From Streptomyces aculeolatus (GTDB lineage Bacteria; Actinomycetota; Actinomycetes; Streptomycetales; Streptomycetaceae), in assembly GCF_020400605.1 (NCBI RefSeq), contig NZ_JAINRD010000015.1, positions 62,001 to 126,000 on the forward strand: a stretch of 64,000 nt of DNA. The letters run 5' to 3'. The first letter of the stretch is position 1, and the number at the start of each line of letters is the position of its first letter. The position numbers and the translations under genes are program-made. This document shows, piece by piece, positions 45,215 through 52,625 of the stretch. The notes below the pieces were generated by a model. That model searched no databases. It had not been told where the DNA came from and saw only the letters and a program-made list of their open reading frames with translations.

Positions 45215-46174
45215 ATGCCCAACCCTGCCCCGATACCCGCACCGCCGCAGCCCGAGCGACGCGCCGCCACCGGCTGGGACCGCGCCGCCATCACCCTCCT
45301 CGGCGCCGCCGGCTGCGCCCTGTCCTACGACGCCCTGCAGCAGATGGCCATCGCCATCCACATCCGCTGGCCCCTGACCTACCTCTTCCCCCTCGTCATC
45401 GACGGCTTCATCGCCTACGGCGTCCGCGGCCTCCTCGTCCTGCGCGCCGCACCCCTGCGCGCCCGCCTCTACGTCGGTGCCCTCTTCGCCATCGCCACCG
45501 CAGCCAGCATCTGGGCGAACGCCCTGCACGCCATCCGCCTCAACCAACTCCCCACCACCACAACCGGACTACACCTCGGCGACACCACCGTCGCCGTCCT
45601 GTCCACCATCGCCCCACTCGCCCTCGCCGGAGCAGTCCACCTCCACATCCTCATCGCCCGCCACGGCCACACCAGCACGCCGGAACTACCAGTCCACCGA
45701 CTTCCGCACGTCACCACGGACCCCAAAACCAACACCGTCAGCACGACCGGAACTCCGGCTGCGGAGAAGGGGAGTTCCGCTGGCGCCAACGGAACACCCG
45801 CCACCCACCTCCCGGCCGTGCAACCAGATCCGCCGCCTACGGACCAGGCGGCCGAAACCAACGACGACCCGACAACGGCCGATACCGGCGGGGTGGCCCA
45901 GCCACCCCACGCCACCCCTGACCAGGGCACACAGCGCCGCACAGGGCGCCCACCGGGCGCCGACCTCGACGAGCTGCTCGCCATCGCCCGCACGACCGCC
46001 GAAACCCACGGCGAAACCTCCCGCGCAGCGGTCGAAACCGCCATCCGCGACCAAGGGCTCACCATCAGCGGAGAACGCCTCACCAAGATCATGAAGACCC
46101 TGCGGGCGGAAGCCGGTACCCCTTCCGGCCAGCCGTACCAGAAGCACCTCACCAGCGCGCAAGCGCCGCGATGA
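45215..46174 (+). CDS. DUF2637 membrane protein (SpdB-like)
   Basis: 319 residues. The N-terminal half has four membrane helices (WDRAAITLLGAAGCALSYDALQQMA, WPLTYLFPLVIDGFIAYGVRGLLVL, LYVGALFAIATAASIWANALHAI, VAVLSTIAPLALAGAVHLHILIA), characteristic of DUF2637. A long Thr/Pro-rich linker follows, then a C-terminal helical segment (DLDELLAIARTTAETHGETSRAAVETAIRDQGLTISGERLTKIMKTLRAE) that looks like a DNA-binding winged helix. Such proteins occur in Streptomyces conjugative elements and are linked to mycelial spread. GGAG about 9 nt before the ATG supports the start; the frame is open back to 44930. Confidence 0.78.
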   Translation: MPNPAPIPAPPQPERRAATGWDRAAITLLGAAGCALSYDALQQMAIAIHIRWPLTYLFPLVIDGFIAYGVRGLLVLRAAPLRARLYVGALFAIATAASIWANALHAIRLNQLPTTTTGLHLGDTTVAVLSTIAPLALAGAVHLHILIARHGHTSTPELPVHRLPHVTTDPKTNTVSTTGTPAAEKGSSAGANGTPATHLPAVQPDPPPTDQAAETNDDPTTADTGGVAQPPHATPDQGTQRRTGRPPGADLDELLAIARTTAETHGETSRAAVETAIRDQGLTISGERLTKIMKTLRAEAGTPSGQPYQKHLTSAQAPR

Positions 46175-46234
46175 CTTCCGCTGGCCGCCAGATCTCTACC
46201 GCAGCCACGAGCGATCGAGCGCCCACGCACACGC

Positions 46235-46260
46235 CCATGTTGAGGTCGACCTCAACATGG
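46235..46260. other. 26-bp perfect palindrome (oriT candidate, left part)
   Basis: Two 13-bp arms meet without a loop around TGAGGTC/GACCTCA, in the 155-bp gap between the DUF2637 and mobC genes. Such symmetric DNA next to mobC and relaxase genes suggests the transfer origin or a MobC/relaxase operator. Confidence 0.55.
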
Positions 46261-46329
46261 TCCGCCCACCATCCAGGACCAGCCCCACTACAACCTCAGC
46301 TCCGCGCACCCGCCCACAGGAGCCCCTCC

Positions 46330-46995
46330 ATGCCCGAACCCGAACCCGAACCTGGGACCTTCGCAACCCGCACCTCCGCCGAACACGAGCCGCACCACAG
46401 GCATTGGCGACGCCTCCCACCTGACCGAACCAGCACAGCAAGTTGGAGGTTGGGACACTCCCCCGGCGGGGGAGTGTCCCAACCGGCCTCCGCCCCGGGG
46501 GTGGCGGAGGCCGCCCGCCGCCAGGGGGCACCGGGGGAAGGGGCCGGGTCCGAGGGCGGACCCGAGCCCGGACGGCGGGTCGCCGGCCGGCGGCGGGTAC
46601 GGCAGCGTCCCCGTAATCGCAGGCAGCGTACGGCGGTCAGCGTGCGGCTGAGCCCGCGCGAGCTGGCCGTCATCGACGCCGGCGCGACAGCTGCCGAGGT
46701 CACCCGGGCCACCTACATGGCCCGTGCCGCGCTCGCCGCCGCGGCCGACCCCGAGCGCACAGCCGCATTGATCGCGTCCAACCGGGAGATGCTGGCGGAA
46801 CTGTTCGCCGCGCACCGCACCCTGCGCGCCAACGGAAACCTCCTCAACCAAGCCGTCAAGGCCCTCCATACCGGGGAGCGCCCCGCCCAGCTCGATGCCG
46901 CCGTCGCGTTGGTCCAGCAAGCCGCCGAGGATCTGAAGAACGCCACCGGCCAGTTCGTCGCGCTGATGAACCCCCAGCGTCCGGAGGACCGGTGA
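46330..46995 (+). CDS. mobC: MobC-like relaxosome protein
   Basis: 221 residues. The C-terminal half is a MobC/ribbon-helix-helix domain: TAVSVRLSPRELAVIDAGATAAEVTRATYMARAALAA, then TLRANGNLLNQAVKALHTGE and a terminal helix. MobC opens DNA at oriT and helps the relaxase nick. The N-terminal half is low-complexity (EPEPEP, Gly/Arg-rich). AGGAG 8 nt before the ATG at 46330 supports this start; the frame is open to an ATGA overlap at 46171. Two tight hairpins (46448-46512) fall inside the low-complexity part, so the true start could also be GTG 46501. Its stop overlaps the relaxase start (GTGA). Confidence 0.72.
   Translation: MPEPEPEPGTFATRTSAEHEPHHRHWRRLPPDRTSTASWRLGHSPGGGVSQPASAPGVAEAARRQGAPGEGAGSEGGPEPGRRVAGRRRVRQRPRNRRQRTAVSVRLSPRELAVIDAGATAAEVTRATYMARAALAAAADPERTAALIASNREMLAELFAAHRTLRANGNLLNQAVKALHTGERPAQLDAAVALVQQAAEDLKNATGQFVALMNPQRPEDR
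46448..46512. other. tandem perfect hairpins (oriT candidate, right part)
   Basis: The first hairpin has 17-bp arms (46448-46464, 46468-46484) and a 3-nt loop. The second follows with no gap and has 10-bp arms (46485-46494, 46503-46512) and an 8-nt loop. Both lie at the start of mobC and are far too regular for coding constraint. Confidence 0.6.
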
Positions 46996-48707
46996 TCCCG
47001 AAGGTCCACAAGCAGGGCTCTTCCACCCTCGGCCTGCTGAACTACCTCTACGGCCCCGGCAAGGCCGAAGCGCACGTCGACGCCCATCTCGTCGCCTCGC
47101 ACGATGACACCGCCCCCGACCCCGGCCGCGACCCGACAGCCGCCCGCGCGGACCTACGCGACCTGCTCGACCAGCCACTGCACCTGCTTGAGGCGAACCA
47201 GCGCCCGGCCAAGCACGTCTGGCACTGCTCGGTCAGAGCCGCGAAGTGCGACCAGATCCTCACCGACACGGAATGGGCGCAGATCGCCCGCCGCATCGTC
47301 GCCGCTACCGGCATCGCCCCGGCGGGCGATGAGGCGGGCTGCCGCTGGGCCGCAGTGCGGCATGCCGACGACCACATCCACATCGTCGCCACCCTGGTGC
47401 GCGAGGACGGCCGCCGCCCCGACCACCACCGCTCGGGCAAACGCGCCCAGGCCGAGTGCCGGAGCATCGAGACCGACTACGGCCTCACCCGGGTGAAGGC
47501 CGGCGACGGCACCGCCGCCAAACGCGCCACCAGCGCCGAACGCCACAAAGCCGACCGCCAGGGAAAAGCCATCACCACACGCGACGAGCTGCGCGCCATC
47601 GTGCGCACCGCCGCCGCCCACGCCACCTCCGAGGAAGACTTCTTCACCAAGCTCGCGGGATCACACGTGCTGGTCAACAAGCGCATCGCCCCGTCCGGCG
47701 ACGTCATCGGCCTCAAGGTCGCCGTCGCCGACAACCGCAACAAGGACGGCGAGCCAGTGTGGTTCGCCGGCGGCACCCTCGCCAAGGACCTGACCTGGCC
47801 CAAAATCCGCGAACGGATCACCGCCCACGACACCGCACCTGACACGCCCAGCCGGGCCCGGACAGGCCGCGCAAGCGCGCGGTGGCGCCACACCACCCGC
47901 GCCGTCCGGGCCGCCCACGCCAGTCTCCACGGCGATGACCGGTCCATCGCACAGGCGCAGCTTGCGGCCGTCGGCGACCTGCTGGACATCCTGCCCAGCG
48001 TCACCACCGGCCCCGCCCGCGTCGAGATCTTCGCCGCCGCTCAACACTTCGAACGCGCCACCCGCTCACGCATCCGCTTCGAACACGCACAGGCCGCTGC
48101 CCTGCGCACCTCGGCGAAGCGGCTCCTGCGTACCGCCGGCCAACCTGTCGACACCGCCCCTGTCGCGGACCTGCTGATCACTTTGACCCTGGTGGCCATC
48201 GCCGCCCACCGCTTCCACCAAGCCAGGGGCCACGCCCAGCAAGCCGCCGCCGCGCAGACGACGCTTGCCCACCTGCAAGCGGCCTACCAGCACACCGCCG
48301 CCCCCGCCCTGGCCCAACTCGCCACCCACGCGCCCCGCCCCGACATCCAACACGGGTACGCCGGCCTCATCCGCCAAGTGCTGCCCGAGCACGCCGAAGG
48401 CATCCTCGCCGACCCTGCCTGGCCCGCCCTGGCCACCACCCTCGCCCAAGCCGGAGGACACCAGCCACGACAACTCCTCGGCGAGGTAGCGGCCCAACGA
48501 GAACTCGGTACGGCCAAAGCCCCCGCCGAAGTCCTCCTCTGGCGTATCCGCAACACCCCCAGCAATTACTCCCAACGCGCCACAGCCGCCCAACCCCACA
48601 CCCTCCATCCCCAGACCACGACCACGACCACGAGGACCATCGTCGCTCATCCCAATATAAGCCCATACATTCCCGGGCAGACAGCCCAAAAGCCTCTGCG
48701 TAGTTGA
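46992..48707 (+). CDS. MOB-type relaxase (mobilization nuclease)
   Basis: 571 residues. The N-terminal ~170 form the relaxase domain: MIPKVHKQGSSTLGLLNYLYGPGKAEAH with candidate catalytic Tyr residues, KHVWHCSVRAAKCDQILTDTEWAQIARRIV, and the metal-binding HUH-like motif VRHADDHIHIVATLVREDG. The rest is helical and Ala-rich with no recognisable helicase or primase. It should nick oriT and pilot single-stranded DNA during mobilization. GTG overlaps the mobC stop. The protein is typical in length for actinobacterial MOB relaxases. Because no translocase is encoded nearby, transfer would need a helper conjugation system. Confidence 0.85.
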   Translation: MIPKVHKQGSSTLGLLNYLYGPGKAEAHVDAHLVASHDDTAPDPGRDPTAARADLRDLLDQPLHLLEANQRPAKHVWHCSVRAAKCDQILTDTEWAQIARRIVAATGIAPAGDEAGCRWAAVRHADDHIHIVATLVREDGRRPDHHRSGKRAQAECRSIETDYGLTRVKAGDGTAAKRATSAERHKADRQGKAITTRDELRAIVRTAAAHATSEEDFFTKLAGSHVLVNKRIAPSGDVIGLKVAVADNRNKDGEPVWFAGGTLAKDLTWPKIRERITAHDTAPDTPSRARTGRASARWRHTTRAVRAAHASLHGDDRSIAQAQLAAVGDLLDILPSVTTGPARVEIFAAAQHFERATRSRIRFEHAQAAALRTSAKRLLRTAGQPVDTAPVADLLITLTLVAIAAHRFHQARGHAQQAAAAQTTLAHLQAAYQHTAAPALAQLATHAPRPDIQHGYAGLIRQVLPEHAEGILADPAWPALATTLAQAGGHQPRQLLGEVAAQRELGTAKAPAEVLLWRIRNTPSNYSQRATAAQPHTLHPQTTTTTTRTIVAHPNISPYIPGQTAQKPLRS

Positions 48708-48795
48708 CACGTCCGTGCGGCGCGCCCGGCTTCGGACCCTTCCTACCGGATGGCCTACGCGGTTGGTCGCTTTACAGGACGTTCAGGCCCTGCTA

Positions 48796-48823
48796 GCGGG
48801 GGTGCTAGGACTAGCACCCCCGC
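48796..48823 (+). terminator. CTAG-centred hairpin after the relaxase gene
   Basis: 13-bp arms GCGGGGGTGCTAG and CTAGCACCCCCGC with a 2-nt loop, 88 bp after the stop. The gene-free gap 48708-49051 also contains seven CTAG tetranucleotides, a sequence usually rare in Streptomyces DNA. I see no credible gene in the gap. Confidence 0.6.
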
Positions 48824-49051
48824 CTGCTGGAAGCGCGCACGCTGACCTGCCCTCTAGCGTTCTAGCAACTCAATTGCCCCCAGCCGAGCGAGGGAATCAG
48901 CGTGCAGGCCCGAGCCGACTCACCGCTGCTAGGGATTCGTGAAGGAGCCGTCCCCGTATCCCGGCGGGCGTCCTCCCGCTACGGCACCCGCTCGCTAGAT
49001 TCCTCCGTCTGAGAACTCCATGGGGGGCCGCCCCACCCCGTTCTTCCTGTC

Positions 49052-49654
49052 TCATGACGCGTCTGCCAGTTCGGCCCGCACTCGGTAGGCGGCGAGTGTC
49101 TCGGCCAGGTACCCGTTCCGATAGGGCTCGTCAGGGGTCACGCGGACGGCCCCGTTGCCCGGTCGGCTGATCCCGACGGCACGAAGCATCCTCGTCAGAT
49201 CCTTGCCGATCTGCTGGGCGCGGATGTCGAGGGCTTCGGCGAGGTCGGTGCCGTACATGGTTCCACCGGCTGCCAGGACGACCTGGTAGGCGCGAAGCAA
49301 AAGGGGCGGCACAGCCCTGTCCGTGCCTGCGTCGTTGGTTTCCTCCTCGGCCCGCTCGTTCACGTCGGCCGAGCTACGCCCAACTTCCGGTCCTGTCACC
49401 GCCGGCCGATCGTTGGCGTCGTGTTCGATGCCGGGACGCGGCACAGGCACGTGGGGGGCGACCGCGTACGGCAGCAGGATTCCACCGTCACGAGGGAGCG
49501 TGAGGCCCGCTTCGGCCATGAAGGAGTAGGTGTGGGCCACCTCCACCATGGCCATAGCAACATCCTTCTTGCCGTCAGCCAGGGCAGCCCTTGCCCTGCT
49601 GGAGAGGTCGATCGCCACTTCTGCTGCACTGAGACACTTCGCTTGCTGGTTCAT
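49052..49654 (-). CDS. hypothetical protein with possible C-terminal winged helix
   Basis: 200-residue protein I do not recognise. The N-terminus (residues 1-60) is helical (LSAAEVAIDLSSRARAALADGKKDVAMAMVEVAHTYSFMAEAGL). An acidic linker (ADVNERAEEETNDAGTD) follows. The C-terminal part (LLLRAYQVVLAAGGTMYGTDLAEALDIRAQQIGKDLTRMLRAVGISRPGNGAVRVTPDEPYRNGYLAETLAAY) looks like a small winged-helix DNA-binding fold. The ATG is not preceded by a good ribosome-binding site. It faces the relaxase gene convergently, near the probable end of the element core. Confidence 0.6.
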   Translation of the reverse strand: MNQQAKCLSAAEVAIDLSSRARAALADGKKDVAMAMVEVAHTYSFMAEAGLTLPRDGGILLPYAVAPHVPVPRPGIEHDANDRPAVTGPEVGRSSADVNERAEEETNDAGTDRAVPPLLLRAYQVVLAAGGTMYGTDLAEALDIRAQQIGKDLTRMLRAVGISRPGNGAVRVTPDEPYRNGYLAETLAAYRVRAELADAS

Positions 49655-50034
49655 AGCGATCCAAACCGATCGCCAACGGCCCTAGAAACGCTGTACCTAT
49701 CGACAAAGTGACCGTCACGGCCCTTTTCCCCTGCATCTCATCATCTCTACCTGCAATAACGGCACTACGGCGGAAAGGCGCCTCCGGCATTCACAGTCGC
49801 TACGCGCGCTCCTTCGCGCGGGTACCGCACACACACAACCCCCGCACGAGCCGTAACCCGTCGGCACGGTTGACTGCAACCCAGGCAGCAGACGCCTCAC
49901 ACCATTCCTCGGTCGGAGGTCGGGCTTCGGTGGCGCGCAGCGAGGGCCAGGAGGTCGGTGCGTCGCAGTCGACGCCTGGATTCCCGTGACGACCACGGTG
50001 CGCGAACGTCACGTACTCCAGCGTTTTCGCAGTC
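49655..50034. other. 380-bp gap, no gene seen
   Basis: Lower GC than the flanks. Open frames on both strands are short, rich in Ser/Arg/His and show no coding bias. A direct attachment-site copy of the tRNA 3' end is not present; the longest match (GATTCCCGT near 49981) is only 9 bp. Confidence 0.5.
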
Positions 50035-50802
50035 TTAGCCAGCGCGCGTCCACCGGAGTCGTTCGCGGGTTGCCTCGGGTATCAGGCGGCGCAGGACCGA
50101 CGCCGTCGAACTGAGGGAGGCGGCGAACGCGGCCACGAGGTCGTGCGGAGCGGAGGCGGAGAAGGACACCGCCCACAGATAGGGTGCGCCAGGGGCGGGC
50201 TGGGCCCATGCCTGCCATCCGCTTGGTCCCGGCTCATCAGGTTCGGCGGTCATGGCGCGTGGATCGGCGTCCTGGATGAGGGGCGGTACCTCGCCGAGGC
50301 TGACGTGCGAGATGAACGTGGGATCCGTCGTCCCCGCCGACTGGTCGACGTCGCGGAGCCACCCGTGCGCGGTGACGGCGTCGACCACCAGCTCGGGACG
50401 GACGAGCGGCACCGCGGGCCGGGGGTGGGCGTCGAGCGCGGCGAGGAAGTCGGCCACCGCCTCGCCGGGCACGCCGGTCGTGAAGTAGGCCGACCACTCA
50501 GCGAGGTCGCTGGTGTCCGTGCGGGCGGAGACCTGCCAGGCGATCGGCAGGTCTCCCAGGTGGAACGGCTCGTCGGCCAGCACCCACTGGGCCCAGCGCA
50601 GGGCGTCGTGGGCGATGTGCAGGACGGTGCTACGCAGGACCTGCCGGTCCTCCGGCGCTTCGTCCGGCTCCCGCCGGCCCCGAACGGTTGTCAGGCTCGT
50701 CCAGCCCAGGCCACCGAGTGCATCGGCGACGGCGTCGTACGGGCGCCCGTCATCACCGGCCAGGTGCCGAGGACTGACCGAGTACGCGCATGTAGCGCCC
50801 AT
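50035..50802 (-). CDS. DUF317 family protein
   Basis: 255-residue protein with two DUF317-like halves: YSVSPRHLAGDDGRPYDAVADALGGLGWTSL, DLAEWSAYFTTGVPGEAVADFLAALDAHPRP, then VDAVTAHGWLRDV and the Trp-containing C-terminus APYLWAVSFSASAPHDLVAAFAASLSSTASVLRRL. DUF317 proteins are common in Streptomyces accessory DNA and actinophage-like elements; their function is unknown. The frame is open to 50964, but the family sequence begins near MGATCAYSVSP, so 50802 is my choice without a clear ribosome-binding site. Confidence 0.68.
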   Translation of the reverse strand: MGATCAYSVSPRHLAGDDGRPYDAVADALGGLGWTSLTTVRGRREPDEAPEDRQVLRSTVLHIAHDALRWAQWVLADEPFHLGDLPIAWQVSARTDTSDLAEWSAYFTTGVPGEAVADFLAALDAHPRPAVPLVRPELVVDAVTAHGWLRDVDQSAGTTDPTFISHVSLGEVPPLIQDADPRAMTAEPDEPGPSGWQAWAQPAPGAPYLWAVSFSASAPHDLVAAFAASLSSTASVLRRLIPEATRERLRWTRAG

Positions 50803-50905
50803 CGGAGCGGAAGGATCGAGTGGAAAGCCGGAATACAGGGGCGCCTCCAAAGGGGTGCTCGGTTGCCGATCAAACGCATGCGCTGCGGCAGGAACGGCGC
50901 GGGGG

Positions 50906-51031
50906 TCACTGAACGGGGCCGTGCCAGGCCAGGACCACCGCGACCTCGGGCAGCAGATGCCCAAGCTGCGCCGTGTTGCCCCGTGGGACGTAGGCGACAG
51001 CCCGGCCGGTCTCGTCCACGAACGGCATCAT
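50906..51031 (-). CDS. possible 41-residue protein upstream of the DUF317 gene
   Basis: Short frame (MMPFVDETGRAVAYVPRGNT to HGPVQ) with strong G/C third-position bias, unlike the surrounding gene-poor DNA. No family is recognised. It lies just upstream of the DUF317 gene in another frame, and could be its leader gene or the leftover of a larger one. There is no clear ribosome-binding site. Confidence 0.3.
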   Translation of the reverse strand: MMPFVDETGRAVAYVPRGNTAQLGHLLPEVAVVLAWHGPVQ

Positions 51032-51318
51032 CTACGCGAGTGATGCGCTGGATCGCCGACCTGGGATTACTTCAAGGTCGTCGATGTTGACTTGGCCTTG
51101 CCTCGCTGACCAGTCCTTGCGCGATCTTCCGTATCTGCCGGCAGCGAACTGCTGTCTGTTGTCATCGAAGCCAGCCGCTTGCCATCCAGCCCGAGTCGAA
51201 TCGCGGTATGCGCCAATGAAGACTCGTAGCACGGTTGACCCCTCGGTGCTCCTGCAAGGACATCGAGGCCATGCAGTGCCACGTGAGCTGCGCACTCTCA
51301 GATGGGATAGTTGTTCAC

Positions 51319-51678
51319 ATGCGGAAAGAGGTGCGCTGCGAGCGATGCGACAACATCATCGGCATGGGGTGCCCCTGCCCTCCTGATGGCAGTGTGCCCA
51401 AGGCACACCCGGAGAGAAGACGTGTTCGGCAGGAGTGGCGGCGGTTCCCCGGCAACGCCATCTTGATCAAACAGAGTGGCAAGGCGCACGTTCCAGGCGC
51501 CTGCGATCACATGACAGAAGACGAGGTGCGGCCCCCGAGGTGGGGCTGGATTATCGATTCGTCCCCCGGAGATTGGGACCGTATCAGCGAAGGCAGCCCA
51601 GCCATTGCCACTGGGGGGAACACACAATTGCGGGCAACGAGCCGGTGCATGACGTGCATGGGGACTCTCGGCGACTGA
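51319..51678 (+). CDS. zinc-ribbon-like hypothetical protein
   Basis: 119 residues. Cysteine pairs at both ends (VRCERCDNIIGMGCPCPPDG and RCMTCMGTL) plus GACDHM in the middle suggest one zinc site. Between them is a basic segment (HPERRRVRQEWRRFPGNAILI) and HVPGACDHMTEDEVRPPRWGWIID. I recall similar small proteins in Streptomyces accessory regions, with no known role. The ATG at 51319 follows a weak site; the frame extends back to 51235. GC content is lower than the core genome. Confidence 0.55.
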   Translation: MRKEVRCERCDNIIGMGCPCPPDGSVPKAHPERRRVRQEWRRFPGNAILIKQSGKAHVPGACDHMTEDEVRPPRWGWIIDSSPGDWDRISEGSPAIATGGNTQLRATSRCMTCMGTLGD

Positions 51679-52081
51679 TGAACGGGCCTGCTGTGCTGTG
51701 GGGTAGCTGACCATAGGGCCGATGGCTTGCCGTCTGGCGTCCTTCGTTTCGTGGTCCTGGGCACGCTGGATGCGGCACGACTCGGTTCGACGGCAAACGA
51801 CTGGGTTCGATGTCAATGGACAACTGCGATATCTGAACTGCGGGCCCCGCCCTTGAGCAGGCCAACGACCGACCGGCTCAACCGCCAGCGCACGCACCGC
51901 CGACCGGAAGTCGAGCGGCGTCAGTCACAGACGAAGCCCATCGCCTAGGGCCGTGGCCGAAGGCGGCGCATCCCGAGCGGGAGGGAACGGAGGGTTGGGC
52001 GGACATCTGCTCTGTCCGTCGCTGCCTGCTCCGAATCGTCCCGGTTCTGGACGTCGAGCCGCGAGGGTCGTGATGGAGAAG
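51679..52081. other. 403-bp gap, no gene seen
   Basis: Reduced GC, no frame with coding bias, no strong hairpin. It contains GGGTTCGAT (near 51806), which resembles a T-loop core by chance. It may be decayed mobile-element sequence. Confidence 0.45.
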
Positions 52082-52564
52082 TTACGGTCTCTTCGAAGCG
52101 TCGAGCCAGTACGTGGCCAGCATTTCGCCCGGCCACGAAGGCTGGCGGACATCGCCTCGCGGCCCCATCTCAACGAAGTACGGGGCCAGGTCGACAACTG
52201 GCGTCCCGTCGACTGCGTCAAGATCCGTCACTCGAATTTCCCGGCCTTCCACGCCCAGCAACCGTGGGTAGCTGGTTGCCAGTTGGTTGGGGCGCCGGTG
52301 GTTGCGGTGGACGAACGTACCGGTCGCTGGCCACCGCGGGTTCCCCCGTGGACTCCGTGCGTGGAGCTGGACATCTTCGGGACGCGCCAAGTGGAAGTGC
52401 CACGTCACGGTCAGGTGGGAGAACTCCTCGATCCCCTGCAGCGTTTCGAGGGGGTACGCCTCGTTGAGGCGGATGACCGACTCGACCCCGGCCTGGTAGT
52501 CGTCCTGGACGCGGGTGTGGCCCCCGACGACCGTTCCGATCGATTCGACCTGGTACGTCGCCAT
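52082..52564 (-). CDS. TsaA/TrmO-like SAM-dependent methyltransferase
   Basis: 160-residue protein of the TsaA (YaeB/VirR, TrmO) family. E. coli TrmO methylates N6-threonylcarbamoyl-adenosine in tRNA. Visible here: VESIGTVVGGHTRVQDDY at the N-terminus, EEFSHLTVTWHFH, a RGNPRWPATGTFVHRNHRRPNQLATS segment corresponding to the SAM-binding motif, and EIRVTDLDAVDGTPVVDLAPYF. It is shorter than E. coli TrmO because the C-terminal domain is absent, as in many actinobacterial and archaeal forms. The actual substrate may be a small molecule. GGGAC/GAGGGA sites lie before the ATG at 52564. Confidence 0.78.
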   Translation of the reverse strand: MATYQVESIGTVVGGHTRVQDDYQAGVESVIRLNEAYPLETLQGIEEFSHLTVTWHFHLARPEDVQLHARSPRGNPRWPATGTFVHRNHRRPNQLATSYPRLLGVEGREIRVTDLDAVDGTPVVDLAPYFVEMGPRGDVRQPSWPGEMLATYWLDASKRP

Positions 52565-52625
52565 CGGCGCTCGTCCCTCCCTCAGAGATGCAGCCGTCAA
52601 CCGGCACCGCAGAGCTGCTTGGCGG

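Larger units (their letters stand above)
40794..49654. mobile_element. integrated mobilizable element at tRNA-Gly (right end not found)
   Basis: Gene order after the tRNA: tyrosine integrase, excisionase, XRE repressor (all leftward), then replication initiator, DnaC-like loader, DUF2637 protein, MobC and relaxase (rightward). This is the layout of Streptomyces integrative elements with a circular replicating stage. No TraB/FtsK-like translocase, NUDIX or KorSA/TraR gene is visible, and transfer seems to rely on a MOB-type relaxase. I could not find a second copy of the tRNA 3' end before position 64000. The element may therefore extend through the operon at 54-64 kb or have lost its right att site. 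The end coordinate given is only the last gene that clearly fits. Confidence 0.75.

Noticed and set aside
48715..48942. 75-codon frame after the relaxase gene
   Set aside because: It spans the perfect CTAG hairpin and has no coding signature.
49979..49987. GATTCCCGT as a right attachment site matching the tRNA-Gly T-arm
   Set aside because: Only 9 bp match and the flanks diverge at once; attachment cores in tRNAs are normally much longer.
51804..51812. GGGTTCGAT as a right attachment site
   Set aside because: A 9-bp T-loop-like match only; no cloverleaf remnant around it.
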